Source: Sphingomonas psychrolutea (GTDB lineage: Bacteria > Pseudomonadota > Alphaproteobacteria > Sphingomonadales > Sphingomonadaceae). From it: a DNA stretch of 64,000 bases. A program made the position numbers and the translations under genes. Location of the stretch: NCBI RefSeq assembly GCF_014636175.1, contig NZ_BMDW01000014.1, forward strand, positions 1-64,000, read 5' to 3'. Under the pieces are notes generated by a model. It searched no databases and had not been told where the DNA came from. It saw only the letters and a program-made list of their open reading frames with translations. Positions 26,701 to 36,211 of this stretch are shown piece after piece. Numbering within the stretch: position 1 is the stretch's first letter; each line of letters begins with the position of its first letter.

Positions 26701-28167
26701 CTAGTCGTCCTGCCAGGTCACCCCGTCACGTTCGGTCAGCGCGATCGCCGCACTTGGCCCCCAGCTGCCCGAGGCGTAATTCTTGGGCTTCATGTCGTTC
26801 GCCACCCAACCGGCGCGGATCGCGTCGATCCACATCCATTGCGCCTCGACCTCGTCGCGCCGCACGAACAGCGTTTGATCGCCTTCGATGAGATCGAGCA
26901 GCAACCGCTCATACGCGATACGGCGCGGCTTTCCGGCGAATTCGGCATCGAGACTGAGATTCAGCGGCACTTCGCGCAAGCGAATCCCGTCGCGGTCGAG
27001 GCCCGGCTCCTTCGCCATCATCAGCATCTGGACATATTCCTCGGGCTGCAGCCGTATTACCAGCACGTTGGGCTGGAGCAGTCCGCCGCGATTCGAAAAC
27101 ATCGAATGCGGCACGGGCTTGAACTGGATCGCAATTTCGCTCCGCCGGGTCGTCATGCGCTTGCCGGTGCGCAGGTAGAAGGGCACGCCCTGCCACCGCC
27201 AATTGTCGACATGCGCCTTGATCGCGACGAACGTCTCGGTGGTGGAAGGCTTGCCGAGTTCATCGATATAGCCTTTGACGATCTCGCCCCCGCTCGCGCC
27301 AGCGGCATATTGGCCGGTCACCGACATAAGCGGCGCGTCGGCGGGTTCGATCGTGCGGAGCGACCGGAACACCTTGGCTTTCTCGTCGCGAATCGCGGTG
27401 CCGTCGAAGCGCGCGGGCGGCTCCATCGCGATCAGCGCGAGCAACTGCAGCATATGGTTGGCGACCATGTCGCGCAAAGCGCCGGCACCGTCATAATACG
27501 CCGCGCGCTCCTCGAGCCCGACCGTCTCCGAAATCGTGATCTGGATGTTGTCGATCCCGCGCGCATTCCACACCGGCTCGAAGAAACTGTTGCCGAACCG
27601 CAGCGCAAGAATGTTCTGCACCGTTTCCTTGCCGAGATAATGGTCGATCCGGAAGGTGCGATCCTCCGAAAAGGCCGAGGCAACGGTGTCATTGATCTCG
27701 CGGCTCGAGGCAAGATCGTAGCCGAGCGGTTTCTCCAGCCCGATCCGCACCGTCGCACCGGCAAGCCCCGCCGAATCGAGCCCACGGATCACCGCTTCGA
27801 ACAGCGATGGTGCGGTCGACAGGAAGATCGCGAGGCCGCCCGACACATCTCCCACTTTTTCGGCGAGTTGCTGGTAATGCGTCAGGTCGGTCGCATCGAG
27901 CGACTGATACTGCAACCGCTCCAAAAAGCTTTTCGCGGCCTTCTCGTCCTTGCGGTCAGCCGGCAGAAATTCGTCGAGCGCGGCCTTCGCAAACTTGCGA
28001 TAGCTCGCATCGCTATGCTCGGAGCGGGCGGTGCCGGTGATCGTCAGCCCTTCGGGCAATAATCCATCGGCGTGCAAGCCATAGAGCGAGGGCAGCAGCA
28101 TGCGCTGTGCAAGGTCTCCGGTCGCGCCGAACAGCAACAGCTTGGCGACGGGCGTGCGAACATGCAT
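26701..28167 (-). CDS. zwf: Glucose-6-phosphate 1-dehydrogenase
   Basis: A 488-residue NADP-linked enzyme that oxidises glucose 6-phosphate to 6-phosphogluconolactone and commits carbon to the Entner-Doudoroff pathway. The N-terminal FGATGDLAQRMLLPSLY is the dinucleotide-binding region, FRIDHYLGKETVQNIL holds the substrate-binding and catalytic residues, and RNARGIDNIQIT-like WNARGIDNIQITI follows. It is the first gene of zwf-pgl-edd-glk-eda, so the operon promoter should lie in 28168-28237, just after the argC stop on the same strand. Confidence 0.97.
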   Translation of the reverse strand: MHVRTPVAKLLLFGATGDLAQRMLLPSLYGLHADGLLPEGLTITGTARSEHSDASYRKFAKAALDEFLPADRKDEKAAKSFLERLQYQSLDATDLTHYQQLAEKVGDVSGGLAIFLSTAPSLFEAVIRGLDSAGLAGATVRIGLEKPLGYDLASSREINDTVASAFSEDRTFRIDHYLGKETVQNILALRFGNSFFEPVWNARGIDNIQITISETVGLEERAAYYDGAGALRDMVANHMLQLLALIAMEPPARFDGTAIRDEKAKVFRSLRTIEPADAPLMSVTGQYAAGASGGEIVKGYIDELGKPSTTETFVAIKAHVDNWRWQGVPFYLRTGKRMTTRRSEIAIQFKPVPHSMFSNRGGLLQPNVLVIRLQPEEYVQMLMMAKEPGLDRDGIRLREVPLNLSLDAEFAGKPRRIAYERLLLDLIEGDQTLFVRRDEVEAQWMWIDAIRAGWVANDMKPKNYASGSWGPSAAIALTERDGVTWQDD

Positions 28168-28237
28168 TGCGAAGCGACCTCCTGGGGAAGGGGTTCCCTA
28201 ATCACGCAGACACGCGCCGCCAAGGTGAATACGTAAG

Positions 28238-29167
28238 CTAAAGCGTTAAACCGGCAACGGGATCGAACCCGGCCATGATATTCAGGTTCTGCACCGCCGC
28301 GCCAGCGGCACCCTTGCCGAGATTGTCGAGCGTGGCGATCAAGCGGGCCTGCCCCGTATCGGCGTTGCCGCACACGCGCAGCGTCAGCCGATCGGTTCCG
28401 GCATCGTCCTCGATCCGCGCCACTGTGTCTTCGCCGGAGCCGATGCGGATTACCTTGCTGTCGACATAGGCCTCGCGCAGCACCGCTTCGCACACGTGCA
28501 AGGTCGGGCGACGCGTGAACATGTGCAGCGGCAGCCCGATTTCGACGATCATGCCGCGATAGGTGTTGGCGACCGAGGGCATGAAGATGGGCGGATGTTC
28601 GAGCCGGGCGTGCTTCTGCATCTCGGGCACATGCTTGTGCGCGAGGCCCAGCGCATAAGCGTGCGCCGCTGGGGGTGGATTGACGCCTTCAAAGTCCGCA
28701 ATCATCGTCTTTCCGCCGCCCGAATAGCCCGACACGGCATTTACGCTGACCGCCCAATCGACCGGCACCAGCCCCGCACGCACCAATGGCCGGATCAACG
28801 CCAGAAACCCGGTCGGATAGCAGCCGGGATTGCTCACCCGCTTCGCCTCAGCGACGGCGGCGCTCTGGAACGGCTCGAGTTCGGGGAAACCGTACGTCCA
28901 GCCATCCGTCGTGCGGTGCGCGGTCGATGCGTCGATCACGCGCGTGCGATCGTTGGCAATCAGCGCGACCGCCTCGCGCGCAGCATCGTCGGGCAGGCAC
29001 AGAATCACGAAATCGCTGTCGTTGAGCGCTTCAGCGCGCGCCGCCGGATCCTTGCGCCGCGAATCGTCGAGTTCGATCAGCGATACGTCGGTGCGCCCTG
29101 CCAAACGCTCGCGGATTTCGAGTCCGGTGGTTCCCGCCGCCCCGTCGATGAAGAGCGAGACGCTCAT
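28238..29167 (-). CDS. argC: N-acetyl-gamma-glutamyl-phosphate reductase
   Basis: A 309-residue arginine biosynthesis enzyme of the short class found in alphaproteobacteria. It reduces N-acetylglutamyl phosphate to the semialdehyde with NADPH. The cofactor-binding FIDGAAGTTGLEI lies at the N-terminus, the active-site cysteine in VSNPGCYPTGF (about residue 113), and AVSGYSGGGKTMI in the middle. Its ATG overlaps the stop of the upstream SH3-domain gene by 4 bp. Confidence 0.96.
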   Translation of the reverse strand: MSVSLFIDGAAGTTGLEIRERLAGRTDVSLIELDDSRRKDPAARAEALNDSDFVILCLPDDAAREAVALIANDRTRVIDASTAHRTTDGWTYGFPELEPFQSAAVAEAKRVSNPGCYPTGFLALIRPLVRAGLVPVDWAVSVNAVSGYSGGGKTMIADFEGVNPPPAAHAYALGLAHKHVPEMQKHARLEHPPIFMPSVANTYRGMIVEIGLPLHMFTRRPTLHVCEAVLREAYVDSKVIRIGSGEDTVARIEDDAGTDRLTLRVCGNADTGQARLIATLDNLGKGAAGAAVQNLNIMAGFDPVAGLTL

Positions 29168-29466
29168 GCGCTCGGCCAGGACAAGGCATCTGCATCGACA
29201 TAGCCGACCAGATCATGCGCGGGGGAGCGGCCCCAGGCGCGGCCTTTCACGAATTCGAGCACTTCGAAAACCTCGCCGATCGCGAGGTCGGCCAGATCGC
29301 CGGATTGCAAGTCCACCCCCGTCCGCAAAGGGGTCGCCGAAACGACAACCCGTTGAACCGATGCCGCATAATGCGGCGCAAAGACGCGATCCGCGAGGCG
29401 GATGTCGGCGAGATCGCGCCGCACGGCGTTGTGCAGCGGGTCCAGCGGGACCGAGGCTCCCCGCAA
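29164..29466 (-). CDS. Small bacterial SH3-domain protein
   Basis: About 100 residues; I chose a TTG start at 29466, 11 bp after the marR stop. The open frame extends to an ATG at 29568, but that would overlap marR by about 90 bp. The sequence LADIRLADRVFAPHYAASVQ followed by LRTGVDLQSGDLADLAIGEV and HDLVGYVDADAL is what precedes the catalytic domain in C40 (NlpC/P60) peptidases. Here the catalytic domain is absent and the gene stops in an ATGA overlap with argC. It may be a free-standing SH3 protein or the remnant of a peptidase. No signal peptide is visible. Confidence 0.6.
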   Translation of the reverse strand: MRGASVPLDPLHNAVRRDLADIRLADRVFAPHYAASVQRVVVSATPLRTGVDLQSGDLADLAIGEVFEVLEFVKGRAWGRSPAHDLVGYVDADALSWPSA

Positions 29467-29476
29467 CGCGAAGCTG

Positions 29477-29914
29477 TTACGCGGCGGCGCTGCGGACGGC
29501 GCGAGCGGGAGCGCGTCCGTTGGTCGATTGTGGCGTGCTGTCGCCGATGAACTGTCCGAAGTCGTCAAGAAACTCTGCCCCCTCGGCGGTACGCGCGACG
29601 AAGATGTTGCGCTTGTCGTTGTCGTCGCGTTGACGGCGCAGATAGCCCAGGGTGCCGAGCCTGTTCAAGGCGCGCGTGACAACCGGTTTCGAGACGTTGA
29701 GCATCGCAGCCAATCCGCGCACCGTATGCGGCCCGGGTTTGAGATAGACGACGAGCAGTAAGGCCATTTGGCGGTTGGTAAGATCGGGTTCCCCCGAACG
29801 AACGTAATCGACGAGCGTTCGCATCCATTCGGAAAGGGCATGATCGGAGGTTAAAGCCACGGTAAATGTCCGCAAATAACTCGGCACATCCCCACAATCG
29901 GGGATCTTCCTCAA
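29477..29914 (-). CDS. MarR-family transcriptional regulator
   Basis: A 145-residue winged-helix repressor-type protein. The core is LTNRQMALLLVVYLKPGPHT, then VRGLAAMLNVSKPVVTRALN (recognition helix) and the wing LGYLRRQRDDNDKRNIFV, all characteristic of MarR proteins. The ligand and targets cannot be told from the sequence. It heads the small group marR-SH3-argC on the minus strand and may control it. It is divergent from secG with about 150 bp between. Confidence 0.88.
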   Translation of the reverse strand: MRKIPDCGDVPSYLRTFTVALTSDHALSEWMRTLVDYVRSGEPDLTNRQMALLLVVYLKPGPHTVRGLAAMLNVSKPVVTRALNRLGTLGYLRRQRDDNDKRNIFVARTAEGAEFLDDFGQFIGDSTPQSTNGRAPARAVRSAAA

Positions 29915-30062
29915 GCCCTAACGCGCCGAATGCCATCAGGTTTCAATACGGTGTCGAAATGTCGGGGCGAACCGGCGGATGTCCGCAGCGGTTGATCGGA
30001 CGCGGCACCTCGCCTATGTGCCCGGCTTCGCTGCACGCAGCATCAAGGATTCAGCCCGCTTC

Positions 30063-30464
30063 ATGTTCCTTTTCCAGTTCCTCCTCGTCGTCCATGCCGT
30101 CATTGCGGCCGCGCTCGTCGGCGTCATCCTCGTGCAGAAGTCCGAAGGCGGCGGGCTCGGCATGGGCGGGAGCCCGTCGGGACTGATGTCCGCGCGCGGC
30201 GCAGCCGATTTCCTGACGCGCGCCACATCGATCCTTGGGGCGTCGTTCATCGCGCTCAGCATCGTGCTGGCGGTATTGGCGGCGCAGGGACGCAGCACCA
30301 AGATCGACACATCGCTCGCGCGGGGCGCTTCAACCACGGCGCCGGCGCTGCCCGCGCCGGCGGGTGATCCAAATGCCGCGCCGTTTGCGGCCGGCGCGCA
30401 AAGCGCGTTGCAGAACCAGGCGGCACCGCCCGCCGATAACAATACCGTCCCGCTCGCCCAATAA
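30063..30464 (+). CDS. secG: Preprotein translocase subunit SecG
   Basis: A 133-residue small translocon subunit assisting SecYEG. There are two membrane segments (about residues 2-24 and 53-75) joined by the conserved cytoplasmic loop VQKSEGGGLGMGGSPSGLMS. A C-terminal Ala/Pro tail is typical of alphaproteobacterial SecG. The start at 30063 (MFLFQFLLVVHAVIA) is chosen because the longer frame upstream does not resemble the family. pyrG follows, a common order in this class. Confidence 0.93.
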   Translation: MFLFQFLLVVHAVIAAALVGVILVQKSEGGGLGMGGSPSGLMSARGAADFLTRATSILGASFIALSIVLAVLAAQGRSTKIDTSLARGASTTAPALPAPAGDPNAAPFAAGAQSALQNQAAPPADNNTVPLAQ

Positions 30465-30559
30465 GCCGTTCGCGGTCCGCCGAGGCCGCGCAGTTTTCCA
30501 CAATCGCCGGAGTCGCGCGCTTGCCGTGCCACCCCGCTTGACGCTAGGCCTTTGCTCCC

Positions 30560-32194
30560 ATGGCGCGGTTCATTTTCATCACCGGCGGCGTGGTTTCCTC
30601 GCTCGGCAAGGGTCTTATGGCGGCGAGCCTCGCGGCGTTGCTGCAAGCGCGCGGCTATCGCGTGCGAATTCGCAAGTTCGATCCGTATCTTAACGTCGAT
30701 CCCGGCACGATGTCGCCGTACCAGCACGGCGAAGTCTATGTCACCGACGACGGGGCGGAGACCGATCTTGATCTCGGCCACTACGAACGCTTCACCGGCG
30801 TCGCATCGCGCCAGTCGGACAATGTCACCTCGGGCCGGATCTATCAGCAAATCATCACGCGCGAACGGCGTGGCGATTATCTCGGCGCAACGGTGCAGGT
30901 CATCCCGCACGTGACCGACGCCATCAAGGAATTCGCGCAGGCGCAGACCGAGGATCTCGATTTCGTACTATGCGAAATCGGCGGGACGGTCGGCGATATC
31001 GAATCGCTCCCCTTCATCGAAGCGATCCGCCAGCTGCGCAATGATCTCGGTCGCGGCAATTCGGTCAGCATCCACGTCACGTTGGTGCCCTACATCGCTG
31101 CGGCGGGCGAGCTGAAGACCAAGCCGACGCAGCATTCGGTCCGCGAACTCGCCGCCTTGGGCGTACAGCCGGATGTGCTGGTGTGCCGCTGCGAACAGCC
31201 CTTGCCTGAAAGTGACCGCGCCAAGATCGCCTTGTTCTGCAACGTGGCCAAGGAAGCGGTCATCCCGGCGCTCGATGCCAAGAGCATCTACGCGGTCCCG
31301 GTGCAATATCATCAGGAGGGGTTGGACGACGCCGTCCTCAACGCCTTCGGCATCCTGCCCGGCAGCGCGCCCGACTTAACACGCTGGACCGACATTATGG
31401 ACCGGCTGACCAATCCCGAGGGTGAAGTGACGATCGGCGTCGTTGGCAAATATGTCGGACTGCAGGACGCATACAAGTCGCTCAACGAAGCGCTCGTCCA
31501 TGGCGGCATCGCCAACCGCGTGAAGGTCAACATCGAATGGATCGATGCCGAACTGTTCGAGGCCGACGATGCCGATATCGCCGCGCGACTCGAGCCGATG
31601 CATGCGATCCTCGTCCCCGGTGCCTTTGGTGAGCGTGGTGCCGAGGGCAAGATCGCCAGCGTCCGCTTCGCGCGTGAACGCGATATTCCGTATTTTGGCA
31701 TCTGTTTCGGGATGCAGATGGCGTGCGTCGAGGGCGCGCGCGATCTCGCTGGGATCGCGGCGGCATCCTCCACCGAGTTCGGCCCGACCGCGGAACCGGT
31801 CGTCGGCATGATCACCGAATGGATGTCGGCCGAAGGCGTCCAGACGCGCGAAGCCGGCGGCGATCTCGGCGGGACGATGCGGCTCGGCGCCTATCCCGCC
31901 ACGCTCGACGGCAATTCGGTCGTCTCCAGCATCTACGGCGGCACTGACATCTCCGAACGCCATCGTCATCGCTACGAGGTCAACACCGCGTATCGCGAAG
32001 CGCTGGAAAAGGGCGGCCTGGTGTTCAGCGGCATGTCACCAGACGGGATGCTTCCGGAAATCGTCGAGCGGCCCGACCATCCCTGGTTTGTCGGCGTGCA
32101 ATTTCATCCGGAATTGAAGAGCAAGCCGTTCGACCCGCACCCGCTCTTCGCGAGCTTTATCGGGGCGGCGGTGCGGCAGTCTCGACTCGTCTGA
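30560..32194 (+). CDS. pyrG: CTP synthase
   Basis: A 544-residue enzyme making CTP from UTP, ATP and glutamine. [18 protein letters not shown] is the N-terminal ATP-binding signature of the synthetase domain (1 to about 265), which also contains the [13 protein letters not shown] segment. The C-terminal class I glutamine amidotransferase domain has its nucleophile at C382 in [10 protein letters not shown] and the His/Glu pair in [11 protein letters not shown]. Full length, no anomalies. Confidence 0.98.
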   Translation: MARFIFITGGVVSSLGKGLMAASLAALLQARGYRVRIRKFDPYLNVDPGTMSPYQHGEVYVTDDGAETDLDLGHYERFTGVASRQSDNVTSGRIYQQIITRERRGDYLGATVQVIPHVTDAIKEFAQAQTEDLDFVLCEIGGTVGDIESLPFIEAIRQLRNDLGRGNSVSIHVTLVPYIAAAGELKTKPTQHSVRELAALGVQPDVLVCRCEQPLPESDRAKIALFCNVAKEAVIPALDAKSIYAVPVQYHQEGLDDAVLNAFGILPGSAPDLTRWTDIMDRLTNPEGEVTIGVVGKYVGLQDAYKSLNEALVHGGIANRVKVNIEWIDAELFEADDADIAARLEPMHAILVPGAFGERGAEGKIASVRFARERDIPYFGICFGMQMACVEGARDLAGIAAASSTEFGPTAEPVVGMITEWMSAEGVQTREAGGDLGGTMRLGAYPATLDGNSVVSSIYGGTDISERHRHRYEVNTAYREALEKGGLVFSGMSPDGMLPEIVERPDHPWFVGVQFHPELKSKPFDPHPLFASFIGAAVRQSRLV

Positions 32195-32295
32195 CACGCG
32201 ACGAATCGACAAGTTGCGAAGAACACACGGAATGATCCGTTTGTGCACTCGGCCCGAATATGGGACAATCGCTCCTCCTATTTGAGGCGTGTAGC

Positions 32296-32514
32296 GTGGA
32301 AGAAAAGCCGGTCCAGGACCAAGCGAGCGATGTGGAATCAGGTGACAATGCCGTCCACATGCAGGGACCTGCGGATGTCGACGTATCGCTGACACCGCGA
32401 GCCGCGCTTGAGACCGCGCGACGTCTTGGTGAGGCTGCGGTCGAATCGATCATAAATCATGCGATCGACGACCAAGAACTTAAAGCGGCAGGATTGACGC
32501 CGGATCGGAAATAA
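32296..32514 (+). CDS. Hypothetical small acidic protein
   Basis: About 72 residues from a GTG at 32296, or 84 from an ATG at 32260. Not recognised. The N-terminal half is polar and acidic (VEEKPVQDQASDVESGDNAV), and the C-terminal half is a probable amphipathic helix (ALETARRLGEAAVESIINHA) ending in DDQELKAAGLTPDRK. There is no signal peptide or membrane segment. It stops directly at a strong terminator, which supports its being a real transcription unit after pyrG. Confidence 0.5.
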   Translation: MEEKPVQDQASDVESGDNAVHMQGPADVDVSLTPRAALETARRLGEAAVESIINHAIDDQELKAAGLTPDRK

Positions 32515-32542
32515 GGCCGCCCGGATGGCTCCGGGCGGCCCG
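32513..32542. terminator. Bidirectional terminator
   Basis: The stem GGCCGCCCGGA-TGGC-TCCGGGCGGCC (32515-32540) lies between the convergent small hypothetical gene and hsp20. The same stem core occurs in the terminator at 15122-15157. Confidence 0.8.
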
Positions 32543-32553
32543 ATGCAGCGGTG

Positions 32554-33024
32554 CTACGCCGCCTGCGCTGCACCCTGATCCTCGACCGCGGCCAGCGGCG
32601 CGCCGGTCTTGATCGCGATCGTCTTGGGCTTCATCGCCTCGGGCACTTCGCGGACCAAATCGATGGTCAGCAGACCGTCGTTCAGCCGCGCATCCTCGAC
32701 CCGCACGAAATCGGCGAGTTCGAAGCGGCGCTCGAAGCTGCGGTTGGCAATGCCGATATGCAGAAACGCCCCGGAGGTTTCGTCGCTCGCCTCCTTGCGG
32801 CCCTTCACCTGCAGCAGATTTTGCTGCGCGACGATCTCGATCTCGTCACGGGCAAAACCGGCGACCGCCAGCGTGATCCGGAAATGGTCGCCATTGAGCC
32901 GTTCAAGGTTGAACGGCGGATAATTGTCCGCGCTCGATTGGCGTGCGCTGGCCTCGAGCATGTCGAACAGCCGGTCGAACCCGACGGTCGAACGGCGATA
33001 GGGGGTCAAATCGAACTGACGCAT
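32554..33024 (-). CDS. Small heat shock protein, Hsp20/IbpA family
   Basis: A 156-residue alpha-crystallin-type chaperone that holds unfolding proteins in the cytosol. MRQFDLTPYRRSTVGFDRLF is the usual N-terminus of proteobacterial IbpA-like proteins, and the alpha-crystallin core runs from about residue 35 (NYPPFNLERLNGDHFRITLA) to about 130, ending in a GLLTIDLVREVPEAMKP segment. The C-terminal tail replaces the classical IxI motif by KTIAIKTG. GAGGAGA lies 9 nt upstream of the ATG at 33024. A heat-shock-type promoter is suggested upstream. Confidence 0.93.
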   Translation of the reverse strand: MRQFDLTPYRRSTVGFDRLFDMLEASARQSSADNYPPFNLERLNGDHFRITLAVAGFARDEIEIVAQQNLLQVKGRKEASDETSGAFLHIGIANRSFERRFELADFVRVEDARLNDGLLTIDLVREVPEAMKPKTIAIKTGAPLAAVEDQGAAQAA

Positions 33025-33120
33025 TGATCGTCTCCTCATCAAGCGAGTTTGCATCTTCGGGCCAAGGTCCATTGAAGTGCGACCGGCCCGGTGCGGCCCA
33101 TTGCGGCGCCACACGTCGCG

Positions 33121-33149
33121 AATTTGGTTCGTCTCGTCGTCGGTTCAAG
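33121..33149 (-). promoter_or_regulatory. Candidate sigma-32-type promoter for hsp20
   Basis: On the minus strand, CTTGAA (complement of 33144-33149) is followed after about 15 bases by ACCAAATT (ending at 33121). This resembles an alphaproteobacterial heat-shock promoter with a degenerate -10. It would leave a 5' leader of about 90 nt. Weak evidence, supported mainly by the gene's role. Confidence 0.3.
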
Positions 33150-33285
33150 GGGCGAAACCGCAGATTTTCGTTAGGCTAAAGCCGAACTTTCGGGCCCGAA
33201 AGATTCATCCCCCGTGATAATCCCCCTAATCGATAGGCATTATGCAGCGACTCGGGGAAGTGCCCCGGTACCCTAGGGGATCTTC

Positions 33286-35709
33286 ATGCTCGCGCATTTG
33301 CCGCTCATCCTGCTCGCTCAAGCCACCACCACGCCCGCCCCCCCGCAACCGGCTCCCGCCGAACAGCCTGACGCAGGCCGGCTCGGCACCGCGCAACAAA
33401 GCGGTGGCGGCAGCGGTGACATCGTCGTGACCGCGCGGCGTCGCTCCGAAACGGTGCAGACCGTGCCGATCGCGATCTCGGTGCTCGGCGGGCAAGCGCT
33501 TGCCGATGTCGGCGCGTACAATGTCAACCGCATCACGCAGCTCCAACCGAGCTTGCAATTCTATTCGACCAACCCGCGCAATTCCGCCGCCAACATCCGC
33601 GGTCTCGGCGCGCCCTTTGGCCTCACCAACGACGGGATCGAACAGGGCGTCGGCATTTATGTCGATCAAGTCTATTACAGCCGGATCGCCTCTGCGACGT
33701 TCGATTTCACCGATACCGACCGGATCGAAATCCTGCGCGGGCCGCAGGGTACGCTCTACGGCAAGAATACGACGGCGGGCGCGATCAATATCTATACGCG
33801 CAAGGCGAATCTGACCGGGTTCGAGGGCCGGGTCGAACTCACCGGCGGCAATTACGGATTTTTTCAGGGGAAGGCGTCGGTCTCGGGTCCGCTGATCGAC
33901 GACAAACTTGCGATCCGGCTGTCGACGTCGATCACTACGCGGCAAGGCACGATCTACAACACGCGGATCAACGAATTTCAGAACAGCCAGGACAATCAGA
34001 GTTTCCGCGGGCAGCTGCTATGGAAGCCGACCGACACGCTCGATCTGACGCTGTACGGTGATTACAACGCGCAGAATCCACGCTGCTGCGTGCAATATTA
34101 CGTCCGCACCGGCGCGACGCAGCGCCCGCTCAGCCGGCAATATGCCGCGCTGGCGGCGGCCTTCGGCTATAGCGTACCCTCGACCAACGCGTTTGACCGC
34201 GTCACCGATCTCGACACCGTCCCGCTCGCCAAGCAGAAGCTTGGCGGCACCTCGCTCGTCGCCAATCTCGATCTCGGCGCTGCCACGCTGACCTCGGTCA
34301 CCGCCTATCGCTTCTGGGATTGGGTGCCGAGCAGCGATCGCGATTTCATCGGGCTCCCGGTCACGACCGTCTCCGCCAACCCGTCGCAGCAAAGCCAGTT
34401 CAGCCAGGAACTGCGGATCGCCTCGAACGGCAAACACACGTTTGATTACGTCGCGGGTGCCTTCTATTTCTATCAGAAGATCGATACGCAAGGCCTGCAA
34501 GTCCAGGGTTCGGCGGCGAGCCGTTTCCTGCTCAATCCGACCAGCGCCAATGCCAGCAATCCGGCGGTGTTGAACGGGCTGACCGCCGTCAACACGATCG
34601 GCTTCACCAACACCAGCGCCGCCGTGTTCGGCAAACTGACCTGGCATGCGAGCGACGCGTTCCAGATCGCGGGCGGCCTGCGTGTCAATTATGACAAGAA
34701 GGACGGATCGTACGTTTCGGTCGTGACGACGGGCGCCGGCAGCGCAACGCTCAACAGCGACCAGCGCGGCGTGCTCGCTCCGCAAAGCTACGCGCCGCAA
34801 TTCGACAAATGGAACGTTTCAGGCGACATCACCGCCGCCTACACCCTTACGCGCGATATTCATGCCTATGCGACCTATGCGCGCAGCTATAAATCGGGCG
34901 GGATCAATCTGTCGGGCTTGCCGCTCGACGGCGCGAACAACCCGATCCTGTCGGCGGCGACGGTCAAGCCGGAACAGGTCAATCACTATGAGCTGGGGCT
35001 GAAGACGCAGTTCTTCGACCGTCGCGCCACCGTCAATTTCGCGGCGTTCTGGACCGACATCTCGGATTACCAGGCGACCGTCACCAATGGCCAGCTCGGC
35101 GTGCTGCGCGGCTATCTCGCCAATGCCGGCAAGGTCCGCACGCGCGGGATTGAGATCGACTCGGCCTTCCGCCCGACCTCGCGGTTCAGTCTGTACGCCA
35201 ACGGTGCCTTTACCGATGCCAAATACGTCAAGTTCGTCGACGCGCCATGCCCACCCGAACTGTCCGGCGGCACCACCGCGGCCGCCGGGCAGACGCCGAG
35301 CGCGGCGGGGACCGCCGGCGGGATCAGCCCGCAAAATTGCGATATCTCGGGGCAGCGCTTGCCCGGCGTTTCGAAATGGGCGTTTTCGTACGGCGCGGAA
35401 TATGACATTCCGCTGCGGATCGCGGGTACCGACGGGCAAATCTATCTCGGCTACGATGGCAGCTATCGCTCGAAATTCTCGTCCAATCCGTCGCCTTCGG
35501 CTTATACCAATATCGATGGCTATGCGCTGAGCAACTTCCGGCTTGGTTTCAAGACGAAGGACAGCTTCAACGTCTTCGGCTGGGTGCGCAATGCGTTCGA
35601 CCAGGATTATTACGAGGTGCTGGCGATCCAGTCGGGCAGCACCGGGCTGGTCGTCGGGCAACCGGCTGATCCGCGCACCTACGGGCTGACGGTGAGTAAA
35701 TCGTTCTAA
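33286..35709 (+). CDS. TonB-dependent outer-membrane receptor
   Basis: An 807-residue outer-membrane transporter. A short signal peptide (MLAHLPLILLAQ, then AT) is followed by a Pro/Ala linker, a TonB-box-like DIVVTARRRSETVQTVPIAI, and the plug with GRVELTGG and LRGPQGTLYGKNTTAGAINI (about residues 148-167). The beta-barrel follows and ends in the aromatic residue F (TVSKSF), as required for assembly. The plug and barrel style is that of the iron-complex/pesticin-like group common in sphingomonads, but the substrate cannot be assigned. The 260 bp upstream has no regulator binding site I can name. Confidence 0.93.
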   Translation: MLAHLPLILLAQATTTPAPPQPAPAEQPDAGRLGTAQQSGGGSGDIVVTARRRSETVQTVPIAISVLGGQALADVGAYNVNRITQLQPSLQFYSTNPRNSAANIRGLGAPFGLTNDGIEQGVGIYVDQVYYSRIASATFDFTDTDRIEILRGPQGTLYGKNTTAGAINIYTRKANLTGFEGRVELTGGNYGFFQGKASVSGPLIDDKLAIRLSTSITTRQGTIYNTRINEFQNSQDNQSFRGQLLWKPTDTLDLTLYGDYNAQNPRCCVQYYVRTGATQRPLSRQYAALAAAFGYSVPSTNAFDRVTDLDTVPLAKQKLGGTSLVANLDLGAATLTSVTAYRFWDWVPSSDRDFIGLPVTTVSANPSQQSQFSQELRIASNGKHTFDYVAGAFYFYQKIDTQGLQVQGSAASRFLLNPTSANASNPAVLNGLTAVNTIGFTNTSAAVFGKLTWHASDAFQIAGGLRVNYDKKDGSYVSVVTTGAGSATLNSDQRGVLAPQSYAPQFDKWNVSGDITAAYTLTRDIHAYATYARSYKSGGINLSGLPLDGANNPILSAATVKPEQVNHYELGLKTQFFDRRATVNFAAFWTDISDYQATVTNGQLGVLRGYLANAGKVRTRGIEIDSAFRPTSRFSLYANGAFTDAKYVKFVDAPCPPELSGGTTAAAGQTPSAAGTAGGISPQNCDISGQRLPGVSKWAFSYGAEYDIPLRIAGTDGQIYLGYDGSYRSKFSSNPSPSAYTNIDGYALSNFRLGFKTKDSFNVFGWVRNAFDQDYYEVLAIQSGSTGLVVGQPADPRTYGLTVSKSF

Positions 35710-36211
35710 TTCCCTCTCCCATTGGGAGAGGGAGGGAGGAGCGAAGCGACGGAAGGGTGAGGGCAGGGGGACATCGAAACGCCGGTGCTGCCCTCACCCA
35801 ACCCTCTCCCACAGGGAGAGGGTTATAAGCGCCGGTCGGCAAAGCCGCCGTCGGCCGGATCGCTGGCGCGTCCGCCGTCCGGTTTGGGCAATCTGCGGCG
35901 CAGACCGGCGCGCAGCGTGCGCGCCTTCGCCCAAATGCAAACGTCCGGGCCGTTTCCGACCCGGACGCCTGCGTGACGATCGCTCGTCAGCCCCCATCTC
36001 GCTCTCGCGACCAGCCTGTGAAGGCGGCGCTGAAAGCAATCCCCGAACCACGGCCGTTGCCTGTGTGTCAGTGACAAAAGCGTTAAGTCTGAGTGCGCGG
36101 CTTGTCATGAGGAATATGGCCGGAGCGAGCCGATTACGGCGCTGCTGTGGCGATTGCGCAACACGCGGGCAACAGTTGCCAGCGCTGCAGCCGCCGCTTA
36201 AGGCGCGAGGC
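35710..36211. other. Intergenic region with repeat pair between the TonB receptor gene and lolC
   Basis: The first 113 bp (35711-35823) are a repeat pair. The rest has no convincing gene: a minus-strand frame at 35823-36077 (84 codons, containing GPDVCIWAKARTLRAGL) is open but ends in the repeat and lacks a recognisable product. The lolC promoter should lie at about 36060-36200. Confidence 0.4.
35711..35823. repeat. REP-like palindrome pair, family C
   Basis: CCCTCTCCCATTGGGAGAGG (from 35712) and CCCTCTCCCACAGGGAGAGG (from 35802) are two hairpins of the same type, with GGGTGAGGG and CCCTCACCC making a further inverted match between them. They follow the stop codon of the TonB receptor gene and may act as a terminator. 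Confidence 0.8.

Noticed and set aside
33226..33285. A riboswitch or known operator upstream of the TonB receptor gene
   Set aside because: Only a short GC-rich hairpin (around 33250-33280) is visible; no cobalamin-box or Fur-box pattern could be recognised.
35823..36077. An 84-codon minus-strand ORF in the gap before lolC
   Set aside because: No start signal, arginine-rich composition and overlap with repeat DNA; not enough to call a gene.
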